This document shows, in pieces, positions 51,341 to 59,756 of a DNA stretch of 64,000 nt; positions within the stretch are counted from its first letter, which is position 1; every line of letters starts with the position of its first letter. Source of the DNA: Oscillospiraceae bacterium (GTDB taxonomy: Bacteria > Bacillota > Clostridia > Oscillospirales > Acutalibacteraceae); contig SVOB01000001.1 in the NCBI GenBank assembly GCA_015066565.1, positions 1,054,001 through 1,118,000 on the forward strand, written 5' to 3'. The notes under the pieces were generated by a model. The model was not told where the DNA came from and searched no databases. It worked only from the letters and a program-made list of their open reading frames with translations. The position numbers were made by a program, and so were the translations under genes.

Positions 51341-52654
51341 TTAAATTTCGCTGTGGTTTTTCAAAAATTCTTCAAGCGAAGCAACGCCTCTTTCGGCGAT
51401 TTTCATATACCTTTCCTGCTTGTCGCGGATTTTTGTTTCAAGCGGCGGAAGTATTCCGAAATTTGCGCCCATAGGCTGAAAATCCTTGACGGTTTCGTCG
51501 CTTATATACCTTGCAAGAGCGCCGAGAATATTTGTTTCGGGCAGGGTCAGCGTTTCTTTTCCGTTAACATAAAGATAGGCGTTAATACCCGCCATAATTC
51601 CGCTTGCGGCGGATTCGGTATAGCCCTCAACTCCCGTTATCTGCCCCGCAAAAAAGATTTTTCGGTCTTTTCTCAGGGAAAAATCGGAATTGAGAAGTCG
51701 GGGCGAATCAATAAAGGTGTTCCTGTGCATAACGCCGTATCTTACGAACTCGGCGTTTTTAAGCGCGGGAAACAGCGAAAAGACCCTTTTCTGTTCGCCG
51801 AATTTAAGGTTAGTCTGAAAACCTACAAGATTCAGAAGCGAACCTTCCTCATTTTCCTTGCGAAGCTGAAGATTGGCCCACGGTCTGTGGCCGGTTCTCG
51901 GGTCGATAAGTCCGACGGGTTTCAGCGGGCCGTAACGCATTGTGTCCTTTCCCCTTGACGCTAACGCTTCGATAGGCATACAGCCCTCGTAAACATCCTT
52001 TCTCTCGTCAAAGGTGTGAACAGGCGCGCGCTCAGCCTTTGTTATCTCTTCGTAGAAAAGTTCATACTCCTCTTTATTCATCGGGCAGTTGATATAGTCG
52101 TCGCCGCCCCGCTCATATCTTGAAGCGAGAAAGGCGCAGGACATATCAACGCTCTCTCTTGTGATTATCGGAGCCGCCGCATCAAAGAACGACAGTCCCT
52201 CGCCCGTAAGAGGCTTAACTGCGTCAATTAGGGCGTCCGAAGCAAGGGGACCTGCGGCGATTATAACCGCGTCTGCTTCGGGAAGAGAGGTGACTTCCTC
52301 CCTTACAACCTCAATGAGTTCGTTTGAACCGATTTCCTCGGTGATATAAACCGAGAACAGATTTCTGTCAACCGCAAGAGCGCCGCCCGCAGGCACGCTG
52401 AACCTTTCGGCAGCTTCCATCACGATAGAATCAAGCCGTTTCATCTCGTGCTTGAGAAGTCCCGCCGAGGAATTGAGCCTTGACGCCTTTAATGAATTTG
52501 AGCAGACTAATTCTGCAAAATTTTCGCTTTTATGGGCGGGCGAGAATCTTTTCGGCTTCATCTCGTAAAGGCGGACATGCACTCCCCTTTGAGCGAGCTG
52601 ATTTGCCGCTTCAACCCCCGCTAATCCCGCGCCGATAACGGCTACCGTTTTCAT
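51341..52654 (-). CDS. trmFO: Folate-dependent tRNA (uracil-54-C5) methyltransferase TrmFO
   Basis: The 437-residue flavoprotein starts with the FAD-binding VAVIGAGLAGVEAANQLAQR and has the family block FAELVCSNSLKASRLNSSAG. DRNLFSVYITE, YINCPMNKEEYELFYEEI and the C-terminal FFAGQITGVEGYTESAASG follow. It transfers a methylene group from methylenetetrahydrofolate to U54 of tRNA to give ribothymidine. It overlaps topA by four bases. The topA-trmFO pairing is a typical Gram-positive arrangement. Confidence 0.97.
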   Translation of the reverse strand: MKTVAVIGAGLAGVEAANQLAQRGVHVRLYEMKPKRFSPAHKSENFAELVCSNSLKASRLNSSAGLLKHEMKRLDSIVMEAAERFSVPAGGALAVDRNLFSVYITEEIGSNELIEVVREEVTSLPEADAVIIAAGPLASDALIDAVKPLTGEGLSFFDAAAPIITRESVDMSCAFLASRYERGGDDYINCPMNKEEYELFYEEITKAERAPVHTFDERKDVYEGCMPIEALASRGKDTMRYGPLKPVGLIDPRTGHRPWANLQLRKENEEGSLLNLVGFQTNLKFGEQKRVFSLFPALKNAEFVRYGVMHRNTFIDSPRLLNSDFSLRKDRKIFFAGQITGVEGYTESAASGIMAGINAYLYVNGKETLTLPETNILGALARYISDETVKDFQPMGANFGILPPLETKIRDKQERYMKIAERGVASLEEFLKNHSEI

Positions 52655-54771
52655 TTGTCGGTCGCCTTAGTTCTTCTTTTTCTTTCAGCCTTTTTCTCGA
52701 AGCCGCACTTCTCGTTAAGGCAGACGAGCTTTCCGCCCGTATGCTTAAAGAGCGATTTTCCGCATTCGGGACAGATTTCGTCCGTAGGCTTATCCCAGGT
52801 CATAAAGTTACATTCGGGATAATTTGAACAGCCGAAGAAGGTATAACCCTTTCTGGATTTCTTTTCGATAACCTTGCTGCCGCAAACGGGGCACTTAGCG
52901 TTTGTTTCAACGACAAGCGGTTTGGTGTTCTTGCACTCGGGATAACCCGGGCAGGCGAGGAAACGGCCGAAACGGCCTGTTTTTATAACCATCATTCTTC
53001 CGCACTTGTCGCAGGGGACGTCGGTTTCGTCCTCTTTAAGAGCGATTTTTACGCCCTGGGTGTCGTCCTTAGCCTTCTGCATTGTCGAATCGAAATCGTC
53101 ATAGAAGGTGTGAAGCATTTCGATATAATCAACGTCGCCCTCTTCAACCGCGTCAAGCTGACTTTCCATTGAAGCGGTGAATTTTGTATTTACAATCTTC
53201 GGGAAATGCTCCTTAAGAAGCTTCGTTGTAGCCTCGCCGAGCTCTGTCGGGAAAAGGGTTTTCTTTTCACGCTTTACGTAGGAACGCGAGGTGATTGTTG
53301 AAATAATCGAAGCGTAGGTACTGGGTCTGCCGATACCTGTTTCTTCAAGTGTTTTGATAAGCGAGGATTCGGTGTATCTTGCAGGCGGCTGAGTGAAATG
53401 CTGATTTCCGTCAAGCTCTTTGAGCTTAAGGGTTTCGCCCGCTTCAAAGGTCGGCAGCTTTCCGCCGTCCTCCTCGTCCTCGTCGCTCATTGTTTCGTAA
53501 AGAGCCGTAAAGCCGTCAAATTTAACCGAATATCCGTTGGCTGTAAAAATGCAGTATTCCTTGCCGTTGCCCTTGGACGCCTTAATTTCAGCCTTAACCG
53601 TGTTCTGAACGCAGTCAGCCATAAGGGAAGAAATAAATCTTTCCCAGATGAGCTTATAAAGCTTATACTGCTCTGCCGAGAGGCTTCCCTTTACCTTGTC
53701 GGGAGAAAGGGACGGAGTGGTCGGGCGGATTGCCTCGTGGCCGTCCTGAGCGTTGGCTCTTGACTTATAGTAACGGGGCTTTTCGGGAAGATATTTATCG
53801 CCGTAAACGGAAAGGATGTAGTCGTTACCCGCTTTTCTCGCCTCTTCGGAAATGCGAAGCGAGTCGGTTCTCATATAGGTTATAAGACCCATTGTGCCGT
53901 AACCTGCGATATCCATACCTTCATATAACTCCTGCGCAACCTTCATAGTGCGGTAGGACTGGAAATTAAGTCGGCGCGAAGCCTCCTGCTGAAGAGTCGA
54001 GGTAGTAAAGGGCGGAGCAGGCTTTTTCTTTCTCGTTCCCCTCTTTACGCTGTCGGCAACATACGAAGCGCCGTCAAGACGGGCGAGGTATTTGTCGCTC
54101 TGCTCTTTATCGGTAATCTTGACCTTTCCGTTTTCGTCGGAGGTAAGAAGCGCCTTGAAAGCGCGCTTTGAGGAAGAGGCGAGAAGCGAAGCTTCAACCG
54201 TCCAGTATTCCTCGGGAACAAAGGCTCTTATCTCGTTTTCCCTGTCGACAATAAGGCGAACCGCAACTGACTGAACTCTGCCTGCGGAAAGTCCTCTTCT
54301 GATTTTCTGGGAAACGAACGGGCTTAATTTATAACCGACAATTCGGTCAAGAATTCGTCTTGCCTGCTGAGCGTTGACTAAATCGAGGTCAATTTTTTCG
54401 GGACTCTTAAGTCCTTTTTCAACGCACGCCTTGTTGATTTCGTTGAACTTAACTCTGATATCGTCGTTCATATCAAGGTCAAGAAGAGTGGCAAGATGCC
54501 ACGAAATAGCCTCTCCCTCACGGTCGGGGTCGGCGGCGAGATAGACCTTTTCGCTGTTTTCTGCAAGGCCCTTAAGCTCCTTGACAAGCTTTTCCTTTCC
54601 CTTGATTACCGCATATTTAGGGGCAAAGTCGTTTTTAATGTCCACGCTCAGTTTAGCGGCGGGCAAATCTCTGACATGACCCATTGAAGCAACGACCTCG
54701 TAGCCGTTACCGAGATATTTTTTAATAACTCTTGCCTTCGCAGGCGACTCAACGATTACTAATTTTGACAA
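52651..54771 (-). CDS. topA: DNA topoisomerase I
   Basis: The 706-residue type IA topoisomerase begins with the Toprim domain (SKLVIVESPAKARVIKKYLG, AADPDREGEAISWHLA). The catalytic tyrosine is in MGLITYMRTDSLRIS. The C-terminus has three four-cysteine zinc motifs, beginning at CDKCGRMMV, CPVCGSKVIEKK and CPECGKSLFKH. It relaxes negative supercoils. The start codon is TTG, with GGTGG six bases upstream. A longer C-terminal basic tail (KKAERKRRTKATDK) ends the protein. Confidence 0.97.
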   Translation of the reverse strand: MSKLVIVESPAKARVIKKYLGNGYEVVASMGHVRDLPAAKLSVDIKNDFAPKYAVIKGKEKLVKELKGLAENSEKVYLAADPDREGEAISWHLATLLDLDMNDDIRVKFNEINKACVEKGLKSPEKIDLDLVNAQQARRILDRIVGYKLSPFVSQKIRRGLSAGRVQSVAVRLIVDRENEIRAFVPEEYWTVEASLLASSSKRAFKALLTSDENGKVKITDKEQSDKYLARLDGASYVADSVKRGTRKKKPAPPFTTSTLQQEASRRLNFQSYRTMKVAQELYEGMDIAGYGTMGLITYMRTDSLRISEEARKAGNDYILSVYGDKYLPEKPRYYKSRANAQDGHEAIRPTTPSLSPDKVKGSLSAEQYKLYKLIWERFISSLMADCVQNTVKAEIKASKGNGKEYCIFTANGYSVKFDGFTALYETMSDEDEEDGGKLPTFEAGETLKLKELDGNQHFTQPPARYTESSLIKTLEETGIGRPSTYASIISTITSRSYVKREKKTLFPTELGEATTKLLKEHFPKIVNTKFTASMESQLDAVEEGDVDYIEMLHTFYDDFDSTMQKAKDDTQGVKIALKEDETDVPCDKCGRMMVIKTGRFGRFLACPGYPECKNTKPLVVETNAKCPVCGSKVIEKKSRKGYTFFGCSNYPECNFMTWDKPTDEICPECGKSLFKHTGGKLVCLNEKCGFEKKAERKRRTKATDK

Positions 54772-54794
54772 AGTAATCCACCGTCCTTTTTGTT

Positions 54795-55967
54795 TTAAAT
54801 GATTTTGTATTTTCTTCCGTTTTCGAGCTTAACGAGCCCCAGAAGCTCAAGCTCCGTCATAGCGGCGAGCACCTGAGCGGGAGAAAGCGAGCTCTTTTCG
54901 GTTATTTCATCAATATGCAGGGGTTCATTTCCGAATACGTCATAAACCTTTTTTGCGTTCGGCGAAAGAGGAACGTCCGTTCTCTTGTTCACCGTTTTAT
55001 TTTCATCGGACTTTTTAATGTCCGTTGTTTTCTTTTTTTCAATTTTCTTTTCTTTATTTTCAAAAACAGGCTTTTCCTCATTCTCTCTGAGCCTGAATTC
55101 GGGATAGACGAACCTGTAGGGTCTGACTATATCCTCGGCGGAGAACACGGGGATACAGCCGTCACGGATAAGATTATTAGTACCCGTATATGACGAGCTT
55201 GTAAGGTCGCCCGGGACCGCAAAGACCTCCCTGCCCTGAGAAAGAGCGAGGTTAGCGGTAATAAGCGAACCGCTTTTGGCTCCCGCTTCAATAACAACTG
55301 TTCCCGCCGACATACCCGAAATAATCCGGTTCCTTATGGGGAACGTGGTTTTTGACGCCGGAGTAAACGGAAGAAACTCGCTTACAAGAGCGCCGTTTTT
55401 TGCAATTTCGCTTCTCAACGCGGCGTTTTCGGGAAGATAATCCGTGCCGAGCCCGCAGCCGAGAACAGCAACCGTTTTTCCCTTTGCCGCAAGAGCGCCC
55501 TCGTGGGAAGCGCTGTCAATTCCGACAGCTCCGCCGCTGACGATAACCGCGCCTGCCCTGCTTATTTCATAAGAAAGCGAACGGGCGATATTCTTACTGT
55601 ATTCCGAGGCCTTTCTCGTACCGACAAAGGCGATATTTATTCTGCTTTTGAGAACCGAGCAGTCGCCCTCGACAAAAAGTGCGGCAGGCATATCCGGAAG
55701 CTCCATCAGTGAAAAGGGATAAAATGCGCTTGAGGGAGTGACGATATGCCACCTGTTCTTTTCGCATATTTTATAGATTTCCATTGACTGAGACGGACTG
55801 AACTGCTTTAACGACTCAATCTGTTTAGCGGTAAGAAGCCCCGATATACGCCATTCCTTACTCCCCGCCTCGTACATATCAAGCGGAGAGCCGAAATATG
55901 AAATCAGGTCGCCGATTTTTGCGCCTGCGCCGAGTGTTCTTGAAAGCCAGATCCAGAATTCAGTCAT
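54795..55967 (-). CDS. dprA: DNA-processing protein DprA
   Basis: The 390-residue protein has the central Rossmann-like DprA fold: INIAFVGTRKASEYSKNIAR, VIVSGGAVGIDSASHEGAL, TVAVLGCGLGTDYLPENAAL and FPIRNRIISGMSAGTVVIEA. An N-terminal helical region precedes it, and a C-terminal winged helix (LHIDEITEKSSLSPAQVLAA) follows a charged linker (about 300-330). It loads RecA on incoming single-stranded DNA during transformation. The ATG at 55967 overlaps the upstream stop by four bases. A GTG at 55982 is less likely. With a type IV pilus locus in the window, DNA uptake is conceivable but not shown. Confidence 0.93.
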   Translation of the reverse strand: MTEFWIWLSRTLGAGAKIGDLISYFGSPLDMYEAGSKEWRISGLLTAKQIESLKQFSPSQSMEIYKICEKNRWHIVTPSSAFYPFSLMELPDMPAALFVEGDCSVLKSRINIAFVGTRKASEYSKNIARSLSYEISRAGAVIVSGGAVGIDSASHEGALAAKGKTVAVLGCGLGTDYLPENAALRSEIAKNGALVSEFLPFTPASKTTFPIRNRIISGMSAGTVVIEAGAKSGSLITANLALSQGREVFAVPGDLTSSSYTGTNNLIRDGCIPVFSAEDIVRPYRFVYPEFRLRENEEKPVFENKEKKIEKKKTTDIKKSDENKTVNKRTDVPLSPNAKKVYDVFGNEPLHIDEITEKSSLSPAQVLAAMTELELLGLVKLENGRKYKII

Positions 55968-56740
55968 TTCATCATTTCCCACATAACTATCGCACCCGCG
56001 GCGGCGGCGTTAAGACTTTCCGCCCTGCCCTTCATCGGGATTGAAGCCTTTTTCATGCACGCTTCGATAACGGGCTGTGACACGCCGTTGCCCTCGTTAC
56101 CGATAACGGTTATTGCTCCCTGAGAAAAGTCAAGAGAAGAAAAATCCTCGCTGTCACGGTCGGGAACAGCGGCAACGGTCAGAACGCCCTCAATAGCCCT
56201 GTTTCTTAAAAGCAGGGGCAGGTCGTCCGTCATTATAACGGGCAGTCTGAAGAAAGCGCCCATTGAAGCGCGAAGCGATTTCTGGTTGAAAATATCACAG
56301 CAATTATAAAGAATAAGCCCGCCAATGCCCAGCGCTTCGGCAGTTCTCGCCATAGCGCCGAGATTCGACGGATCCTGTATGCCGTCAAGAGCAATATAAC
56401 AGAGTTTACTCTCAAATGCAAGGGAATTTTGTCTGTGCCTCGCAACGCAGAACAAACCCTGCGGAGATGGCGTTGAGGACATTTTCGAGGCGACGTCCTC
56501 GGTTATTACAAAGGAAGCCGACGCCTTTTCTCTTAAAGAGTCAACCTGCTTTTTAAATTTTTCTTCGGCGTGAAGAGTATAATAGAATTCCTTTATCTCT
56601 TCGCCGCTTATAAGCGCGTCAAAGCAAAGCCTCGCGCCCTCAATGGCATAGAGGTTCTGTTCCCTGCGTTCCTTTGAAGAGGAAGAAAGCTTTAAAAAGC
56701 TTTTTATTCTTTCGTTGCTTCTGCTTGTAATTCTTTCCAT
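55964..56740 (-). CDS. TrmH/SpoU-family rRNA 2'-O-methyltransferase
   Basis: The 258-residue protein has an N-terminal substrate-binding domain and a C-terminal SPOUT knot: YIALDGIQDPSNLGAMARTA, GLILYNCCDIFNQKSLRASM, ITVIGNEGNGVS and IPMKGRAESLNAAAAGAIVM. These are the three SpoU motifs. It probably methylates a ribose in 23S rRNA. Which position is not clear, so no symbol is given. The start at 56740 is preferred over a GTG at 56761 that lies in the hairpin following rplT. Confidence 0.9.
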   Translation of the reverse strand: MERITSRSNERIKSFLKLSSSSKERREQNLYAIEGARLCFDALISGEEIKEFYYTLHAEEKFKKQVDSLREKASASFVITEDVASKMSSTPSPQGLFCVARHRQNSLAFESKLCYIALDGIQDPSNLGAMARTAEALGIGGLILYNCCDIFNQKSLRASMGAFFRLPVIMTDDLPLLLRNRAIEGVLTVAAVPDRDSEDFSSLDFSQGAITVIGNEGNGVSQPVIEACMKKASIPMKGRAESLNAAAAGAIVMWEMMK

Positions 56741-56755
56741 AGTTCCTAAAACGAG

Positions 56756-56785
56756 TTTCACGCCTGAGTTGCCTCAAGCGTGAAA
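56756..56785 (-). terminator. Hairpin following rplT
   Basis: Stem TTTCACGC/GCGTGAAA extended by TGAG/CTCA across one mismatch, four-base loop. Only TCGTTTTAG follows on the minus strand, so termination would be partial and the methyltransferase may receive read-through. Confidence 0.5.
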
Positions 56786-56798
56786 GTAAAATTATAGC

Positions 56799-57155
56799 TT
56801 ATTTAAGAGCCGCTTTTGCCTGTTCTGTAAGAGCTGTGAAGCCTGCGGGATCCGAAATAGCGATTTCGGAGAGCATTTTACGGTTAAGGTCAACGCCCGC
56901 TTTTTTAAGGCCGTTGATGAAGGTTGAATAATTCATACCGTTCATTTTGCAGGCAGCTGAAATTCTTGTGATCCAGAGCTTTCTGAAATCTCTCTTCTTC
57001 TGCTTTCTGCCGATATAAGCGTAGTTACCGCTCTTCATAACAGCCTGCTTGGCTGTCTTGAAAAGTCTGCTCTTTGAGCCGTAGTAGCCCTTGGCAAGCT
57101 TTAATGTTTTATTTCTTCTTTTGCGAGTCATCATCGCACCTTTTATACGTGCCAT
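56799..57155 (-). CDS. rplT: 50S ribosomal protein L20
   Basis: The 118-residue protein is full length: [60 protein letters not shown], then a helical C-terminus. It binds 23S rRNA early in assembly and, in many bacteria, represses its own operon by binding the infC leader. Confidence 0.98.
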   Translation of the reverse strand: MARIKGAMMTRKRRNKTLKLAKGYYGSKSRLFKTAKQAVMKSGNYAYIGRKQKKRDFRKLWITRISAACKMNGMNYSTFINGLKKAGVDLNRKMLSEIAISDPAGFTALTEQAKAALK

Positions 57156-57196
57156 GTTAAGTTACCTCCTGATAAATGAATTTAGTCCGTTACGAA

Positions 57197-57394
57197 TTAT
57201 TTGTAGGGAACAAGACGCTTGATCTGTCTCTGGTTTGTCTTGTCGGCAACAGAGGTCTTGCGAAGATTCCTCTTGCGCTTTGTGGACTTTTTGTTAAGGA
57301 TGTGTGACTTGTAGGCATGCGCTCTGATGGGCTTGCCGTTCTTGGACAGTTTAAAGCGCTTCTTTGCGCCGCTGTGTGTTTTGATTTTAGGCAT
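57197..57394 (-). CDS. rpmI: 50S ribosomal protein L35
   Basis: The 65-residue protein has the complete L35 pattern: [40 protein letters not shown]-type middle and RLVPYK end. GGAGG precedes the ATG. It lies 15 bases after infC and 41 before rplT. Confidence 0.98.
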   Translation of the reverse strand: MPKIKTHSGAKKRFKLSKNGKPIRAHAYKSHILNKKSTKRKRNLRKTSVADKTNQRQIKRLVPYK

Positions 57395-57409
57395 CTTAAT
57401 TTCCTCCTG

Positions 57410-57931
57410 TTATTTACTTGCTTTGGGACTTAAGAACATCAACATCTGACGGCCCTCTAATTTAGCGGCCTTTTCAACTGTTGCAAATTCCTCGCACCTT
57501 TGGGCAAATTTTTCCATACTTGTTATACCGATTTCGGGATGCGCCATTTCTCGACCCCTGAAGCGGATTGAAACCTTAACCTTGTTTCCTTCCTTAAGGA
57601 AGCGCTCGGCATGCTTTGCTTTGGTTTCAAAGTCATGCGTATCAATGTTGAGTGACAGACGAATCTCTTTAATTTCGACAATGCGCTGATTTTTACGGTT
57701 TTCCTTTTCCTTTTTAGCCTGGTCGAATTTGTACTTGCCGTAGTTCATAATCTTACATACGGGCGGGGTTGCCTGGGGAGCAATCTTGACTAAGTCAAGG
57801 TTACGCTTTTCGGCTTCCTTTAAGGCGTCCTTTGCGGACATAATGCCAAGCTGTTCGCCGTTGTCGAGAATGACACGGATTTCCTTGTCACGAATTGCCT
57901 CATTGATCTGGCATTCCTTGGTGCTGATAAT
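57410..57931 (-). CDS. infC: Translation initiation factor IF-3 (probable AUU start)
   Basis: The 173-residue protein has the IF-3 N domain (INEAIRDKEIRVILDNGEQL, ALKEAEKRNLDLVKIAPQA, PPVCKIMNYGKYKFDQAKKE) and C domain (VEIKEIRLSLNIDTHDFETK, HAERFLKEGNKVKVSIRFRGRE). No ATG, GTG or TTG sits at the proper place. An ATT at 57929-57931 lies five bases after AAAGGAG. AUU is the classical start of infC, used by IF-3 to sense and limit its own translation. The ATG-initiated frame to 57973 would put the ribosome binding site inside the gene. A promoter and an attenuator-like leader lie upstream. Confidence 0.95.
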   Translation of the reverse strand: MISTKECQINEAIRDKEIRVILDNGEQLGIMSAKDALKEAEKRNLDLVKIAPQATPPVCKIMNYGKYKFDQAKKEKENRKNQRIVEIKEIRLSLNIDTHDFETKAKHAERFLKEGNKVKVSIRFRGREMAHPEIGITSMEKFAQRCEEFATVEKAAKLEGRQMLMFLSPKASK

Positions 57932-57957
57932 TAACACTCCTTTAAAATTGGTATAAA

Positions 57958-57992
57958 ATAAAAAATTGCGCAAACGAACGCCGTTTACACAA
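57958..57992 (-). terminator. Intrinsic terminator inside the infC leader (attenuator)
   Basis: On the transcript UUGUGUAAACG pairs with CGUUUGCGCAA over 11 base pairs (two G-U) around a five-base loop, followed by UUUUUUA. It lies between promoter and gene, so it must be conditional. Such an arrangement is known for infC-rpmI-rplT leaders, where L20 promotes termination. Confidence 0.8.
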
Positions 57993-58076
57993 TACCTTTG
58001 ACAAAAAACTGTCTGTATTGACCTGAGCCGACCCTTGCCGCCAGGTGAGAACGGAATTCGTTACTTCTTTATTGCA
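57993..58076 (-). promoter_or_regulatory. infC-rpmI-rplT leader, L20-leader-like
   Basis: This transcribed leader upstream of the attenuator contains alternative pairings, for example UACAGACAG with a following UUUUUUGUC and CCUGGCGGCAAGG with later bases. They could form an antiterminator. The reading as an L20-responsive leader rests on operon content and layout, not on a matched consensus. Confidence 0.6.
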
Positions 58077-58081
58077 GGGGT

Positions 58082-58110
58082 ATTTTAACAGTACTTTCCC
58101 CTTTTGTCAA
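58082..58110 (-). promoter_or_regulatory. Promoter of the infC-rpmI-rplT operon
   Basis: A perfect TTGACA (58105-58110) and TAAAAT (58082-58087) are separated by 17 bases on the minus strand. Confidence 0.88.
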
Positions 58111-58119
58111 GCATTTTTT

Positions 58120-58158
58120 GAAAAATAATGCGGACGCCGTAAAATAAGGCGTCCGCAT
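58120..58158 (-). terminator. Intrinsic terminator of the htrA gene
   Basis: Eleven-base-pair perfect stem ATGCGGACGCC/GGCGTCCGCAT with a nine-base loop, followed by TATTTTTC on the minus strand, just past the stop at 58172. Confidence 0.88.
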
Positions 58159-58171
58159 TTCATTTTTCGGG

Positions 58172-59755
58172 TTAATTTCCGAAGCCGAAGGGGTTATAGT
58201 ATTCAGGTTGAGTGGTGGTTTCCTCCTCAAAGGGATTGTCGCCCCTGTCCTCAACAAGCGTCGCTTCAACCTCAAACTCGGTTGTTTCGGTTTTTTCGGA
58301 ATTAGCGTTTATTCGGACGAGGGTAAGGGTGATTTTATCGCCTATACTGCCGTTCTGGATAAGGTCAAAAAGAACGTCGGAGGTCGTAAGGTCCTTTCCG
58401 TTAGCCTTAATAATAAGGTCGCCTTCCTGAGCCTTCGTTCCGTAAAGAGACGAATCGGTTGCGATTCCCCTGATTATAATTGAGCCAGCGGGGTAATCCT
58501 TAAGCTGAACAACCATGCTGTACGCCTGGCTCTGAGCTACGGTTAAATAGGTTATGCCGAGCTTCGCCCTCTGGGTTACATAGCCGTTGGCAATAAGCTC
58601 GTCGGCGATTTCCTTAACTGTTTCGCTCGGGACCGCAAAGCCCATTCCTTCATATTCTGAGGAAGCAATTTTTGACGAGTTAATGCCGATAACCTGACCG
58701 TATTCGTTAAGAAGAGCGCCGCCGGAGTTGCCGGGGTTAATCGCCGCGTCGTGCTGAATACAGTTCATCTCATAGCCTACGGGGCTGTTTATCGGACGGG
58801 TAATTGCCGAAACGATTCCCGAGGTAAACGAGCCGAAAAATTCGGTTCCGCCGGGATTGCCTATGGCATAAACCTTCTGGCCGACCTTAAGCGACTTAGC
58901 CGAACCGAATTCAGCCGCCTTAAGACCTGTTTTCTTAACAAGAAGAACCGCTATATCGGTTTTATTGTCAACGCCGACAATCGTTGCGTCATATTTTTCG
59001 CCGTCGCTAAGCTGAACCTTAACCGTAATTCCGGATTCGTTGACAACGTGAGCGCAGGTTATAACATAGGTTCCCGTATGCTTTGAATTTTCCTCGGTAA
59101 TAACGCCCGAGCCCTCGCCGACAAGGTTTGAATAAAAGCTTGCGGAAGCGCTTGACTGATAAACGAGAACGCCTACGGAAACATCGCTGACCTTTTCGTA
59201 AATTTCGGTGGCGGACAGAACGCCGTTCGCCGTTGAGGTAGGCTGCTCCTCAGCGCCTTCGGAATTATAGATGGGAACAGTTACGCTTTCGTGTTCCCTT
59301 TCCTCCTGCTTTGTGTTCGACGAGCCTTTGCTTCCGCCGTTAGAAGACAGGAATTTCTTAGCCGAAGTTACTGCAATAGCCGTCGCTGCGCAGAGAAGCG
59401 TAATAATAAGAATTACGATTACCGCCTTGCCTGCCTTGCTCTTTTTTGGCTTCGGGGGCTGAGGACGGACGGGATTCGGGTTATAATAGTTATTTTGATT
59501 TGGATTATACGCGTTATTTCCGTACGGGTAGGTATTATTTGACTGCATAGACGAATAGGGATAGCCCGTATTCGGCGCAGCGCCCTGACCGTAGTAATTT
59601 GTGTTCCGGGGCGCGGGCGGAACAAAGCCCTGCTTCGGCGCAGTCTCCGCCTGCTCGGGAAGCGGATTTACTTCGGGCTCGCTGTTTATTTCAGGCTCGC
59701 TTTTAAATTCGGGCTCGCCTTCGCCCAATTCATTTTTGTTTTCAAAATCATCCAT
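58172..59755 (-). CDS. Membrane-anchored HtrA/DegP-type serine protease
   Basis: The 527-residue protein has a cytoplasmic Asn/Pro/Tyr-rich head (about 1-105) and one membrane segment (AVIVILIITLLCAATAIAVT). An extracellular trypsin-like domain carries His in VITCAHVVNES, Asp in VDNKTDIAVLLVKK and Ser in AAINPGNSGGALLNEYG. A PDZ domain follows (GSIIIRGIATDSSLYGTKAQ, EGDLIIKANGKDLTTSDVLF). It degrades or refolds misfolded exported proteins. The ATG at 59755 has GGAGG eight bases upstream, inside the end of the kinase gene. A longer frame to 59848 overlaps that gene. It follows a two-component system and may belong to its regulon. Confidence 0.93.
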   Translation of the reverse strand: MDDFENKNELGEGEPEFKSEPEINSEPEVNPLPEQAETAPKQGFVPPAPRNTNYYGQGAAPNTGYPYSSMQSNNTYPYGNNAYNPNQNNYYNPNPVRPQPPKPKKSKAGKAVIVILIITLLCAATAIAVTSAKKFLSSNGGSKGSSNTKQEEREHESVTVPIYNSEGAEEQPTSTANGVLSATEIYEKVSDVSVGVLVYQSSASASFYSNLVGEGSGVITEENSKHTGTYVITCAHVVNESGITVKVQLSDGEKYDATIVGVDNKTDIAVLLVKKTGLKAAEFGSAKSLKVGQKVYAIGNPGGTEFFGSFTSGIVSAITRPINSPVGYEMNCIQHDAAINPGNSGGALLNEYGQVIGINSSKIASSEYEGMGFAVPSETVKEIADELIANGYVTQRAKLGITYLTVAQSQAYSMVVQLKDYPAGSIIIRGIATDSSLYGTKAQEGDLIIKANGKDLTTSDVLFDLIQNGSIGDKITLTLVRINANSEKTETTEFEVEATLVEDRGDNPFEEETTTQPEYYNPFGFGN

Positions 59756-59756
59756 A

